DNA from: Taenia hydatigena
Lineage: Eukaryota > Platyhelminthes > Cestoda > Cyclophyllidea > Taeniidae
Direction: 5' to 3'
Assembly (NCBI GenBank): GCA_036345935.2
Contig: JADWOT020000326.1
Span: 6,844 to 70,843, forward strand
Length of the DNA: 64,000 nucleotides
The position numbers and the translations under genes are program-made. Of the stretch, positions 12,542 through 25,760 are shown one piece after another; within the stretch, counting starts at the first letter, position 1, and the number at the start of each line of letters is the position of its first letter. The notes beneath the pieces were generated by a model. It was not told where the DNA came from. It ran no database searches and saw nothing but the letters and a program-made list of their open reading frames with translations.

Positions 12542-13605
12542 GAGACCAAGCCATTTGTGAGCCATTTACTTCTTGGTCGACTTCGAAAATCATTAATTTC
12601 TCCCGCAACAGTGTGCTTCATGTTACCATCTCCTCGCCTTGTGGAAGTGAATGCAACCGTTTCTTCTCTTGCGTTTTGTAGACTGATCAGCCTTGAGTTA
12701 GGCGTTACAACTTTGCTCCTCTAATGCTAAAACACGGCACTTCAGCGTTAGATCACAGTTGCCATGATGCTAATAATAAGTGCCAATGACGTTTTTCTCA
12801 ATGACGAACCCATGCAACATGTTTCTGCTTCAGCCTCAAAGCCACTGACCTGTATAGATTATGCTGGTATGAGTTTAAAAAGTAGAAGAGGAATTTTAAC
12901 CAGATGCTCGACACAAGTCTTTTGCACTATAAGATGACTTGACTGATTTCGCTAAGCAATCTTACTGAGGAGAAGTGCAGAGCCTTCTATTTCCACTCAT
13001 CAATGCCACAATTTATCTAAGTATGCAACTTCTTAACCTAAATTTTGAAAATTCGTTGTAAACCGAGGTGACCGAGACCAAGCCATTTGTAAACCACTTA
13101 CTTATGGTCGAATTCGAAAATCACTAATTTCTCCTGCAACAGTGCGTTTCATTTCACCGTCTCCCCGCCTTGTGGAAGTGGATGCAACCATTTCCTTTCC
13201 TAGGTGTTGTAGACTGATCAGTCTTTAGTTAGGCGTCTCAACCATGATCCACTACTGCTAACACACGGCACTTCAGCGTTAAATCACAATTGCCATGATG
13301 CTAATAATAAGTGCTAGTGACGTTTTTCTCATTGACACACCCATGCAACTTGTTTCTGCTTCAGCCTCTATGCCACTGACCTGTGTAGACTACGCTGGTG
13401 TAAAATTAAAGTAGAAGAGGGATTCTAACCTGATGCTCGACACTTAAGTCTTTTGAACCATGAGATGACTGATTTTACTAAGCAATCTTACTGAATAGAA
13501 GTGTAGAGCCTTCTATATCCACTTATTAATGCCACAAGTTATCGAACTGTGCAACTTTGGAACCACAATTTCAGAAATTCGTTGCAAATTGAATCTGCAC
13601 TGCTT
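12542..13605 (+). repeat. Tandem duplication, period about 532 bp
   Basis: Two units lie head to tail. Unit 1 runs from GAGACCAAGCCATTTGT at 12542 and unit 2 from the same words at 13074. They share long blocks, among them the GCCTTGTGGAAGTG, GTAGACTGATCAG, GCCATGATGCTAATAATAAG and GAGCCTTCTA words, with scattered substitutions and small indels. Neither unit has an open frame I recognise. Confidence 0.85.
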
Positions 13606-14334
13606 ACAGGGCGTGCCAACACTTGCCGTAACTTTGCAACATGCGCCCTTGTTCCTGGATGCTACGGGGGTCACCAGCCTGGGGAGCGATAAATGGTGAA
13701 CTTCTGAGAGGACGGCATGAAATACGAATGCAAAGAGTGCGCAAAGAAGGCGACCAATCTGTAATTGCCTAGTGGATGATTCGCAAGGGTCACCTGAGAA
13801 AGAATCTGCGTGGAGCCTAATCCTGCTGGAAACGGGAGTGAAGAGGAAAATAGGTGGGTGATTGGGAACGCCACCATTTAGGATGTATGACGATCAGCGC
13901 TTAAGTGCAACTTTTGGAAAGTTGAAAAGAAAAGTGTTTTGTGTTTGCAGGCATCTAGAGCACCGATCTTTAAATTAGGCATGCCAGCCATGATCAAGCC
14001 AACATGTAGACTGGTCGATTTATGTTTTACTGAAAGCATTTTGGAGGCGTCGCTGGCCGTAAGACACTTCACAGATGTTAACCAAACTATTGGTCAAATA
14101 AAACTGTTCCTTGGCGGTAAAATGAGCCAGAAATTTTGGATTAGTCCGTTCGTTGATGCCTTAGCTAGAGGGATTGAGACATCCACCATCGTGTACGGCA
14201 GAAGAATTAAAGTTTTGGTTATCTCATTGCAAACATTAAGGCATGAATAAGCACTTAACAAAATTAGTGTGGTGACGACATCTACCTACATGGAGATGCA
14301 CATGTTCCTGTTCCACTCACTTTATTTTTCAAAG
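13606..14334. other. Region upstream of homeobox copy 1; no recognised gene
   Basis: A plus-strand frame is open at 13939-14250 (about 100 residues) and follows a TGTTTGCAG that could be an acceptor, but it matches no family known to me. The small first exon seen in the other homeobox copies (NPEQ.QHL.LQANG) is not found here. Confidence 0.45.
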
Positions 14335-15685
14335 GTGCACCTAATGCAAAATGCCCAGTTGTACTCAAGGGAGAGACAAACACGGATCCTCAACAATTAG
14401 CCTCAATGGCTGTGTTACCAGTCGTACAATAGCAAGTGGAAAAAGCAATACCTCCTACGTCACAAAAGATGGAGGGCGCGGTCTCTGCACTGATTAAGCC
14501 TCCAGTATTTCCAAGACCCAATTCCATCCTCTTTTATTCTCCACAGAACAACTATGAAGACAAAAGAACCCAAATGAATCCTTCGCCACCAAAACGGCTG
14601 AAAATTGATGTAAATGCTTTTGATGAATCAGTTCTCCTATTGGCAATGCCTGCATTTCTCCCACGCAGTCCTCACTTCGCTAGCCCTCCAAAGTCTGTAA
14701 CACAGCTGACATCCTGCATCGGCGTATCTTTACCCCCACAGGAAGATGGGATTTCGAGTCAACATCAAACTACTACTGCGATACCGATCTTCTCAACAAT
14801 AAATTCACTCCTATTTGACACCTCGTCAAATTTACGTCAGCAGCTGCTACAACCACAGGTGCAGCCATCGTTCCCACTGCCAATCACGTGCCATCAACTT
14901 TTGGTAAACGTCCTCTCAATTCTAGGTTTCCTTCTCCTCCAGCAACTTGCTGCCACCGTATCCATGCTTAATTCAGCAAACTTCTCAGGCACGTTAGACA
15001 CTATTTGAAGCACAAAGACAAGGTAGACGCAAGATTCTCTCTACCCCGTACCAAATTGATGAGATGATAAAGTGCTTTAACAAGGAAAACTACATCAATA
15101 TGCATGGACGCGAAGAACCGGCGCATCGCATCAACTTTAAGGAAACTCAGGTTGGTCAAGCATTAAGGTGTGAAAAGAACTTGTTTGATGGAGAGCTGTT
15201 AGTGTGTAGTGGTTGTCAACGATTGAGTTGTCAAAAATGGTCATAATTTTGACTTTTCTGTTAAGTCAGAATGCGATTCCAGAATCACCTCTACAAAGTA
15301 GGGAGGGTCGGTGGGAAATTCCTAGCAATGCGATGCCCGTAATACAGCCATGGGTATGTGCCATAAAGGGAAGCGACCATCAACCAACTCATGGGACATC
15401 GGCCTCGGAGAAGGCTTTGGAACAGCTGAGAGCTCCTAATTACAACAGGAACCCCAACAAACAGTTTTACCATTAAAGCAAGCCCCTTCGGGTGAAGGTG
15501 GTGATATGTTGCCGAGGCAAAGCAGTGGTTCGGGGCGCTGATGGAGTCGCTCGATAATCAGCTTCGTGCTAAAACAGATCAAAAGCAGGATAATGAAGAC
15601 AAGGATATCAAGGATATCGAGTTATTGCTTTCTCTATGGAGCATCTGCGGACTGACAATGGCTTTCATGGAGTGGCTATGACGTT
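14335..15685 (+). pseudogene. NK2-like homeobox gene copy 1 (exons 2-3, disabled)
   Basis: Exon 2 begins after a CAAAG acceptor at 14335 in the family's phase (GAPNA..PVV.KGETN) and ends at 15150 on ..KETQ, homeodomain residue 44. Breaks: TAG at 14430-14432, a stop at 15006-15008, and a frameshift before the homeodomain, whose reading resumes as LSTPYQIDEMIKCF and AHRINFKETQ. Exon 3 (from about 15265) reads R.RFQNHLYK, so the invariant Trp48 is Arg and Arg53 is lost; several stops follow. Exon 1 and its promoter are absent. The sequence after exon 3 (about 15640-15960) still aligns with the 3' flanks of the other copies, including AATAAA at 15768-15773. Inferred: a dead, 5'-truncated duplicate. 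Confidence 0.88.
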
Positions 15686-15985
15686 GATGTTTTGCAGTTT
15701 CAACTGTTTTGTGATTCTGATATCATGGCGTAATGCCAATCACTTTGTGTACCCTAATTTTTCAAAAAATAAATAATGTCTTGAAAAGATGTTCTCGTGG
15801 GGAGCTATGTTCGAAGTTAAAAGTCGCTAAAATGAATTGTTTTGGAGGTGAGAGCCCACACAGTTCGATGTACCACACGCATTAGCGATGACTACGCTTA
15901 GGCCGTCAAAGCGGTCGGTGTTAATGTTCTGTCACTTTCAAGTTCCATAGGTCAAATCACTCCCTAAAATTCTCTTTTGGCATGG

Positions 15986-18725
15986 ACGAATTGGCTTGAT
16001 GAGTACCTTACAATCAGCGCCTCATCACCTTAGCCTGGTTCCATTAGAGGCCATCTGATCACTAATGGCTTACAAATGGTTAAAAATTTCTACACTTTAG
16101 CACTTGCCCGCTAAATTACGTCTTTGCTGAGACTTATCCTTCTGCATGCCCGGAGTAAGCGCACAGGCATGCAAACGCATTTCCCTGATCATTGCACGAT
16201 TACGTCAACGATCCCACCTGCAAATAGAGAGTTAAGAGTAGTAATTATGGAATGGGTAGCCTGGAAGCATACCTCTTACGGTCGCGACATGCACAAAGGA
16301 TGAACAACTGCAAGAGGGTCTCTTGCACGAGGTTGACCTCGGTGCTTATTTTATCCAGTTTGCCCTACTTAAGGGTACTGCGGAATTCGGCCACACATTC
16401 GCTTCTTTTTGAGAAGGATGGAATACGTACTGGGGGTCAAATTGGATGCACTTTTGGCAGACCACTTTACATATGCATTGCCTTGCGCTTCAAAAGAGCA
16501 CCGCCTGAATACGCTGCATAACGACGATGAGGAAAATCATTGTGCAGCGTGGCGGCCAATACATCTTTTTCCTCACTAGGAACATCCCCTGTTGAGTTTG
16601 CTCCAATCGCTCCAAGACGACCTCACCGACTTATAAGGAAACAGAGCTACCTGCCCCACCCTTTTTCTGGTCCATATACGCAAGGTAATGTTGTATTCTA
16701 TAGCAATGACTGCAGTGCTTAATTTTGACATGCTCAATAAACTGTATCAGACCCTAGCCATTCAGTTAACATCACTTTTAATCCTCAGCGTTTTGCAGTG
16801 CCAATCGCAAATACACGACGGCAAGGCGGCCAGTGAGGAGCGCAGTTGTGCAGTCCACTTTCCCCTTCGCATCAGCAGTGTACATTTGCGGTCGCGTTGG
16901 GAAAAACGAAAATTGTATTTGCTGCAACATCACAACGGTACATTCGTTTATTCAAACCTTTATCCGATTTTCCCAATCATCACTAACTTCCAATAATTTT
17001 CTCCGCTTTCACTTAAATTTATTGTGGATGTCTTACTAGGTGAAGCGAATGGTTGCAACATGTGTGAGGAGAGATGATATCTTGTCAGTCACTTTCATTG
17101 CCATCACAAGTTGGCGTCACAGGGCATTCCGTGAATAGTCACATGAGAAAAGTCTACTGGGAGATGATAGGACTCGAGATCGGTAAGTGATGTACAAAAA
17201 TTCTGCTAGATAGACCTGCTGTCAACTAAATAGCTAGGGCATGCCAAAGCTATCGTAGCATGTCAACGTTGGGCGCTGCAACATCAGCATCATAAGTGTT
17301 CGCAAACTATGCGCAAAAATTCCAATTATACTAGCCCAATGCCAAACTCTTAGCTTTAAGTGCTTCGTTTAGAGTAGTAACATCAGAATCAACTAATCGT
17401 CTTCACGATTATTGTTCTTGCATTTAATGCAAAAATAAGCCTGCATTAACTGCGTGGGATAACGCTAGACCTTCTCAAACGCTGACAACTTTCGCGATCC
17501 CCGCGAATGATTCACGTCCGTGCGTCGGCATTGTAAGTTGCAAGATTTACGACTTGGGTCGCTTGATGTGGATGACGCCGCAGGGCCTAACAATAATAAA
17601 ATTAGCATACACGTGTTAACATTATAAATTGCAGCAACGTGTGGCTACTACAAATTGCCTTCTACTCCTCCTCCTCCCACTCGGTTGCAGACTCAAGGTT
17701 CCCTCAAACCCAAGATCCAAGCAATGTTATATTCTTAAGCCACTTTTCAATTGCTCTCATTAATTAGCTTCATTCTATAAAGCTGATACTATTGCATGAT
17801 TAAATGGATCACCTGGACCAGGCTGCGTAAATTGGCATCAGGAAACAAAGGTTGTTGAAGAATCTCCGTGTGCGTAGGCAGCATTCCTAATTACCAAGCT
17901 CTACTGCGCGGTCGTATCACACACAGTGATGGGAGTATTATCTAGGGCGCAGGAATCTTGCATCTATTTTTATTCATCTTCTTCACTGCACTTCCTCCAA
18001 ATAGCAAAGTTGAACGCACATCGAGTAAATTTACTACCCTGCGATAGAGGCACTCCACTTGAATTGATACGTCCCTAAAAGTAACATTTATGCACATAAT
18101 GTTTTCTGAGACGAGGTAGATAGATGCTGCCATTTGCATGAGATATAACAGCATCCTTCATACCAGCTCTTTGACGCGATTGTGGAGAGCCAATATTGAA
18201 TGAAGGACTAGCAATACCGCACCGAGATTTTAAATGCGGACCTCCTTGGTCAAAGCACTTGTTGAACGTCAATAGTAATGCAAATAAATCAAGAGAAATC
18301 AACACACTTGCACGCTTCCTGCAAGGACTGCCCCAAATCACTGTCTTGCTGACAGCACAAACGTCCTTTTTAGCTGACAATGTAGTAACTCTTATGTCGA
18401 ACTCTATAAAGGCTTCCGTTATTTCTCTAGTGAATCTATTTCAACTCCACTTGCAATGTTTGTCAACCTGGTTACCCCTCACTTAACAGAAAGTAGCCGT
18501 AGTATTAACCGGTAGGGCATTATGCACACACAGATGTGTGCATGTATACCAAAAGACTCACTACTGCCAGCGCCGATGAGGGTGGTGCAAATCTGAGCCA
18601 GTGGATTTTAAATGTCAACCAAAGTGTATGGACACGGTTGCTACTGCTCCTGGTTTAAGTTTGGCTGGCTTCCTGAGCCCAGACGAAAGACAAACAATTA
18701 CAACACTAAAAGCACCTTTGCCTGA
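15986..18725. other. Stretch without a recognised gene
   Basis: Several short open frames exist on both strands, for example 16688-16996 (+) and 18075-18380 (-), but none has a recognisable domain or credible splice context. No homology to the homeobox, ryanodine-receptor or repeat blocks was seen. Confidence 0.5.
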
Positions 18726-18729
18726 GCCA

Positions 18730-19200
18730 ATCAAATCAGAACTCACTTTCTATTGGCTCGTCGCATTTGAAACTCATCCATGACATCGGGTCAACACCGC
18801 AGGTACCATGGATAGGCATGAGCCATTGATAGAGAATTCCCACCAAGACACGAACATTTGGCTGCGTTACAGGCGTTGCATTGCTAGAAATTTTTCCACC
18901 GACCCTCTTTGTTTCGTAGCGCTGATTCTGGAACTGCCCATTAACCTAACAGAAAACTCAAAAGTATGACGAGTTTCGACAACTCAACCGTGGAAAACTA
19001 ATTACTATACACTAATATCTGTCCAGCGTTCAAGTTGATATAAAAACTTAAGGCTTAACCAACCTGAGGTCTGGCCAAGTTGATGAGACGTGTCAGTTCT
19101 TCGTGTTCGCTCATAGTGAGGTAGTTTTTCTTGTTAAAGCATTTCATCATCTCACCAATTTGGTATGGAGTAAAGAGAACCCTGCGTCTGTGTGAATAAA
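18730..19200 (-). pseudogene. NK2-like homeobox gene copy 2 (homeodomain and exon 3 only)
   Basis: Exon 2 survives only from about 19200 to 19064 and reads RRRVLFTPYQIGEMMKCFNK, then ..YLTMSE.EEL and a final RPQ at the 44/45 splice position (CAG|GTTGG). Exon 3 starts at 18945 after TCTGTTAG and reads VNGQFQNQRYETKRVGG. The RVLFT start and the RY.TKR end of this homeodomain are close to the NK2 class, making this the copy that best shows the ancestry. Trp48 is replaced by Gln. Everything upstream of the homeodomain is gone, and the sequence changes within about 50 bp into repeat copy B, which suggests that the repeat boundary or a recombination cut the gene. Confidence 0.87.
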
Positions 19201-21769
19201 CAAGAACAGAGGTGCTAAATAAATACTCATAGAGCACCAGGACCTCACAGAGAAACCCTCAAAACAACACCCACAATAGGTGTGATGGTTATAAAGGGTA
19301 TCATTAGTAGAGGGAAAGGCGAGCACAAGACACTACTTGCGACGACTGTCATACCCAAGCTCCTATCACCGCCCATATGCCACAGCAAATGCTGCGCGCC
19401 GCAAAAAAGCACTCGTGTGACAGACAGCCAATTAACGTCATGGTACGAGGGTGCCAACCGGATGCACCGCGCCTTTGCCCATGTCTACGTAGGGCTTATC
19501 AGCCCAACATCAAGCGCTGTGTTAAAAAAGGAACGCGATAGACGCTCCATATCACCTAGTGCTGGAGTACAGAGTTGGAGGTCCACGTGCACCACACTTG
19601 TCCCTACACCTTGAGCATGTCTATGCTGGTGACATCCCCTCCTCCTCCCACACTACCCAGTGCACATACAGCTCCACTGCATCGGATACATGCATGACAG
19701 CGCTCAGTCAACCAACATTATGTGTAATAGACTAGCCAATATGTGCGTGTGCTTCAAACGGTAGAACCACACGTACCGAGCATAATTAAGGCAGCTGACA
19801 AGGCGAACCATTCCATTCCTTCCCACTATGACCAACTTCCACCTTAACCATTGCTGGCAGCAATGTGATCAAAATGAAGCAATGCTCTCCGAAACACGAG
19901 CCACGAGGGCGTCAGGCCGTTACTTTAGCGTCTTCGACAGTCAAATGTTCTGGCAAGGATAAAGTGATTCCAACACGACTACTCACAACAGACAGGTCTG
20001 CACAAACGTTCCAACGTCACATCTCATGCCGCTAAGGTGAAGCTGATGAAGGTGACTAGGCGGACAGGTCCACAGACAGCGAAATAAACAGATCTCATCA
20101 CCTTCGCCTGTCCATCCACCCACACATCCACCAGCCAAATGGCCCAATCAACAAATGAGTAAAAATATCGCAAGTAGAGAAATAGATGTAACTTAACGCT
20201 TGCCAGTGCACATTTGTCTGTTTTAAGAGACGTTGACTGATTTAATGGCCGCCAGGAATAATATCCCTGCTAACCCAAACGAGAAGCCAAACTTGCACTC
20301 TTTCCTGTCCTAACGACCCGTCAGCCGGCTATTTGTATCGAGGTAAAAACAGCTAAAGCCAAAGCTAATTACTACTACGTCTAAGGCGGAGGTGGCGAAG
20401 GCCACGCCGAAACCACTGCAATGCTACAGCAGAAGAAGCGAACAAATCGAAGTTATCAGTGGGCTGCTTTCAAACTTATCACCGTGACAATACGTTCCCA
20501 ATAAACACTTCATTTACAAGTGTTTCGAGGGAAGGCCTTCAAGGATGCTTCTTTTAACAATAATAAACCTGCAAAGTTAGGTAGTTTACACAAGGAACAC
20601 TAAACAGTAAAAAACAGCGTCCTTTCCCACGTCTTATTACTCATTTATAAAATACCATCGGTGGAAAGGAATCCAGAAAATTACTTGACATTTAGTAAAA
20701 TTTGGGCGCGCGTAAAATTGAGCATTAAATTACGAGAGGGTCCTCCTCAACTTCACAAAACAATGTGAAGAAGTAAAGCAGCAGCAAGATTTCTAACCAC
20801 GAGCAGACTAATTAGAACATGCTAGCTCGGTACAACTAGGCGTAATGTCATGTTACCGCTCCGAAGTTGCAAATAGGAACACTCATTTGGAGGTGATAAT
20901 CACAGTCTATTGTAAAAATAGGAGCAATGAATGGTCCTAAGTCATCCACCCTTTCAAACGGAAAGCGAAAACAAGTGCGTAAGATGGACAAATTCAGGCA
21001 GTGGCATGACCAGATGTCAATGAGCACAGAAGCTAGAAATAACAAAGTTTAAAACATATTTGTGCCGGGTGAAAGCACCTAAACAAACGGAACGCGTGGA
21101 AAATGAGTAAGAAGAGACACGGTTATTCCTAAACCAGCGTCGGATTCCCATAGAACAGACGGTGACTATGGCTGGTGCAAAACATAACACCCTGCACTCA
21201 GGCGCTACACTTTATCAATGCGCTTAAAAAGCAAGTAGCATGCATAAATAGGGGCTCATCGAATGTACATAATGCGCATTTTTATGCACCTATAAGTCGG
21301 CGAGTGACTTCCTCCACACATCCGTACTTGGCTTATTCTGCCTACCACGTCGCGTCCCACTTCGTGGTAGACTCCCAACAGTTTTGACAAAGTTCCATCA
21401 GCAAACGCTGAACGCCAAAACGCTCTTCAGCAGCAGCACAGCCTCAACAAAATACCTGTCCTTTACAGAGTTGGGAGAAAAACTTAATGTGTAGCTTCAT
21501 TTGTCCAGTTGTTCCCATTTTGCGCGGTAAGGTTCGATGTTAGCATCCACCTATCACCTGAGTCACTCAATACTCCATCCGAGGAAAATCCTCGAATCTG
21601 CGGGAGCGACCGGAGGTTTAAAGAAGCAATGTTAATCAAGGCGATGGAGTGACACGCTGTGCGACGATGGGGTGGGTTGCACATTGATGCCTCAGTAGCA
21701 GCAGTTTTACAACCCTGGCTTAGGCTTGTTCCGATTGCGTCTACTGAGGTTACAAGAGACGGCGTTCAT

Positions 21770-22105
21770 TTCATCAGTGGATAAGAAGGGAGGGCACAGC
21801 TGTCAGATCTGCATCCAATGCGCACGACAAATCCCACTGACACGATTACTGTAACAATTTGGAGAATGTAGGCGCCACATTGCATTTGTGAATAGATTTC
21901 GAGGGAAGAATAGATGATGAATTCATTGAAGCACAGCACAGATAAAACCAACTTCTAGGCTAGAGTAGAGAGCATGAGAGAAGTCATACTTTGAATTCGG
22001 CATTTTTAGCGACCCCTTTGGGCGTATTAATTGCGTCACCACAGACAGGTACATTCTTGGCATCCCTAGGGTCCGGACCATCGTTGACTTCACGTGAAGC
22101 CTGAA
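21770..22105 (-). pseudogene. Decayed exon of unknown protein inside repeat copy B
   Basis: On the minus strand this block reads EASREVNDGPDPRDAKNVPV, then NTPKGVAKNAEFKV and a stop. The matching block of copy C (54745-54407) reads EASREVNDGLSFKGDKNVFV and continues open for more than 80 residues. The two copies keep the same reading frame over the first part despite substitutions, which is typical of a once-coding exon. I do not recognise the protein. The exon suggests that the repeat carries, or captured, a gene fragment. Confidence 0.4.
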
Positions 22106-22349
22106 ATCAAACAGTTTTTTTCTTCTTGAACTAACAGGGCTTATTCAATCAAAAAATGCCGCAATTAATACACCCAGCGTTCCCACCATATAGGAAGACA
22201 ATATGTTACACACGAATGATGACCTCAAAACCTCACGCCATACCGTGGTTGCTGATACTGTTAAAGGTCGTAAAATCTGACTACTACATTAGATTGAAAA
22301 AGAACAGGAAGAACAAGCACAGTGGTGTAAGCTCATAATAAGATCTCTC

Positions 22350-22673
22350 TCAACATGTACGACACACTGTCCCATAAGGAGTGCTTACCAAAGTACTGTT
22401 CCCTTCTCCCTTTCCTCCCGCCCTCCCGCCTGGCATCAACACATGCCGCACCCAGTATTCCATGATGTTGGGGCCCTCCTCCAAGCACACGTCTACGTTG
22501 TCTACCTGCTTATCCCCAGCGTGAAGAAATAGCTCACACTGAGGAGGAGGAGGGAGAGCAAGGAAACTCTCAATCGCATGCATCACTCCTCTAATGGATG
22601 TCTGAACACCACAGCTGTTGGCGTTGTCATGGGCTAGTTTAAAGGCCCTTGGTGTAGTCTCAGTGGCTTTCAT
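22350..22673 (-). other. Open frame of unknown origin in the copy-B-specific insert
   Basis: A 107-codon minus-strand frame reads ETTPRAFKLAHDNANSCGV, then RGVMHAIESFLAL, FLHAGDKQVDNVDVCLEEG and MEYWVRHVLMPGG. Composition is that of a normal globular protein rather than of low-complexity sequence, and the block has no counterpart in repeat copy C. It could be an exon of a gene inserted into the repeat. I recognise no family, and splice sites are uncertain. Confidence 0.35.
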
Positions 22674-25384
22674 GGATCAGCTTTAAGTCCATAGCTCTGC
22701 TTGCCATTATTGCCACTGTCGACAACAACGATGCGTGTTATTGTTGACAGGCAGCCTGATGAGTTCATCATTGAAGACGACGTTGACGTTGTGAAACCTC
22801 ACGTAGCCAGCGTTGTGAGCAGTTGTGACAACAGTGGCGGTGACAAGGCAGCCAGTTTTAATCAGAGGCCGACTATTACAACACACAAATACTGTGCTTG
22901 CAAGTTTTGCTTACAAAATTGGCACCTAGTGCTCCTCACTCACGCTTCCATGTCTATCACATAATAATGCTCAGGGTGAAGTAAAAATTCCCTTTCGCCG
23001 TACGTTAGACCGCAACCAATTTGGCACTATGTGAAGCCAAGTGCTTGACATGCTCTCCTCCTCGCCTCCCCTCCCAGAAGACAAGGCTCTATTCACCACA
23101 ACATCACTCCCTCCCTATTCAAGTAATCTACCACCTTCCTACCCACAACAATCAATCCCCTCCGTCCCATTGTTCAGCACGGCTAACGAAGGCGAAAAGT
23201 GTTACCACCCAAAAATCAACCAAAACTCTTTAAATTTCCTCTTGCAAACCTTATTAACAAAAAAAAATTCCTATACACACATGCACGCGTTTACGTAACT
23301 AAAAACGAGTTGTAGACGGTCTTGAAAATAGCAGTGCTTATGAATTTACATGTAACGAAACAATTAGTAGACATTAAGGCAAGAAATACACACTTCGAAC
23401 TGCAAAATTAAAAAAAAACACACATGCACCTTGATTCACGAAAAGAAGGGCCACCTAGTCTAGGCCTGAAAAAAGGCTCTGGAACACCTCTCCTTCTACT
23501 CCTCCCATCGTTTTTGAGTTGACACAATCACCAGCGAAACTCATCAACGTCACAATAAGATCGCCTCCCTTCCCCGGCCCAACCCATCAGTGCCACACTT
23601 CAGTTAGTCTACTGAGCTTGAGGCCATATCATTCTCATTCAATGCTTGTGCCCAAAAACATAAAAGGTCACGCCCACCGCTATGCCATCCAACACACATC
23701 ACTATCTTCCATGCCGACATCCATATCGCACACTTAAGACAGAGACGCCTCAGCGAATAAATTTACGAGCTCGCATTGTCTACCAATCCACAGACTCATC
23801 AAATGTTGCCTCGCTACCACTACCACAGTAATTCTGTAGCACCTAAAAAGGGGAAAAGAGCAAACGATGGAAGAGCAGATGTGTAAATGTCCAATGCGCT
23901 GAGAAGCTAACGCCTCCAAACATAACCACTAATAGAATAAAACACCTTAACAAGCAAGGGCTTGAGAGTGCCACAAAGTACAGTCTGCGTTGTGATGCAA
24001 AAGCTTCCCACTAGTTGCTCCTTCCTTCGCTTCTGTTGCGTTCACCTCGCCCAGACACCGGCTCATGCCATTAAAACTGAACCTGAGATTAAGCCATCAT
24101 CGAGGCCCTCTACACAGCACATTTCGCAAAGACCACATCAATACAAAAGATAAGCGTGATCCCCAAGTCAATGAGCAGAAGAGCAGCCAAGTGTCCCACG
24201 CCCTCATGTGTATGTGTGTTCACCAAAACGGAAGTCATCGTAATGAAAACAACGCACCTTTTGCTTCGCCTAAAATGTGAAGTAACCTACGAGTAAGTGA
24301 TAAAAGCATGCTTCTACTCAAAACAAGAACCACATCGGATCCATTGCTGCACAGAAAAGACAGCAGCAACTCATTGATGTGTGAAGCGACAGGTAAGGCG
24401 AGATTCGCATTTAATTCCTCCTCACAATGCCTCTACTCTTCGTAAAACAAAAATTTTTGGCGGTAGCTTTAAGGTGTAACCTGACAAACACATAGACGAG
24501 GCGGATGGACAATCAGGCATATAATGAATACTTATTAGCAAAACACTGAGTAGGTGCCAAGCTCTTAGTAAGGTTAAAACTCTCCTCAGCAAAATTACCA
24601 CTCATTAATCAAATTCCACAATCATTAGGGAGCAAAGCAATTAGCAAATTGCCAAAACAATCTTAATTTGCCACACAAAGTATTGTGCAGCAAAAAAGGA
24701 ACGTAATTAGACCCCGTAGTTGAGGAAAAACATTTTCACATCCGCGTTATAAAGCCTTGGCGTTTACTCTAGCAAATAGGCGTATGAAGGAAGCCAATCG
24801 ACGTGCAAAGGACACAATGCCGGCCATAAACCAAAACGAATAAAGTGCCAAATGCCTACCAGATATTCAGCCTGTTAAAGCAAATCAAGCCCCAACAACT
24901 GAAAATAATAGTCACCAAGATCCACACCACTTACGTGATTCACAGCAAATCTAGACAGTCACGAAAATGGGTAGATGCCGAGAAGGACGTCGTTCCTAGC
25001 CTTTCTGCTATGAGATGCCGGAGATACTCCCGTCAGTAGCACATGCACTTCTTTCGCAGCTCTACAATATGCCACGGGCGGTAGGGACCGGGATAGAAAC
25101 CCTATAGAGTTGGGTGCACTTCCCGCTGCCACCAATGTAGCATGGCGAAGCTCCCTTGAAGGCAAAAGAAGATAAAATAGCAGGGCAGGATACATCTACT
25201 AAACAGACAGAAGGTAATGAGTCGCTGGCATGGCCCGGAGGCCAGTCTACGCGACTGGCACAATATAGTCACCCCTGTGACCCTGACCGAAACCGGCAGC
25301 ATAAACGAACAAAACATTGCAAGCATTGTTAAATTAATAGTACTTACTATTTATATAGGAAGAGAATTATCATGCCAGTGTTGG

Positions 25385-25760
25385 CTGGCTTGCAGGAGAG
25401 ACGATAGCCCAGTACTGGGAGTAGCGAATCAACTCATGAGTTAGGCGGCGGTAATGTTTGCGCCCATGATCTGTCAGAATGCCGCAGGGCACCGAAAGTT
25501 GATGATCACCACCACCTAGGAGGAAGAAAAGATGGAAAGACAGTGATTGTATTTACCTTCACCCCTCCAATTGGTCCTTTTCAAAAGACGATATAGGCAA
25601 TAGCATCTCACCAATTTCCTTTAGGTTTTTAAATTCTCTGCTTTCTCTATATCTGATGAGCATTGTCAGCTAGCCGTTCGGCCAAGTCAGTTCTCGAGTC
25701 ACGTTAACCCCATGAAGGTCTTTCGGAGCCGGAATGAATCCCTGGGGATTTTTAGTTTGC
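25385..25760 (-). pseudogene. RyR remnant: second RYR-repeat pair
   Basis: Two blocks. From 25760 to about 25590 it reads PQGFIPAPKDLHGVNVTREL, then after a frameshift LAERLADNAHQ, matching the 'P.P.DLS.V.LSREL..MAEQLAENYHN' start of the second RYR-repeat pair. From about 25520 to 25385 it reads GGGDHQLSVPCGILTD and continues with an RY.QYWAI tail, matching the GGGTHPLLVPYDTLT segment. Stops interrupt the first block. The remnant ends at the edge of repeat copy B. Confidence 0.7.

Larger units (their letters stand above)
19245..25320 (+). repeat. Mosaic repeat, copy B (longest)
   Basis: This is the most complete copy. The part from about 19245 to 20450 matches 51990-52880 (shared ACTTGCGACGACTGTC, TCCGACAGTCAAATGTTCT-like and AACGTTCCAACG words). 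The part from 20455 to 21790 matches copies A and C. The part from 21900 to 24290 matches 54480-57290, and the part from 24290 to 25320 matches parts of copy A. It has one insertion relative to copy C, around 22330-22690. All copies run in the same direction. The right end lies within about 70 bp of the last ryanodine-receptor exon remnant. No integrase, reverse transcriptase or terminal repeats were seen. Confidence 0.65.
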
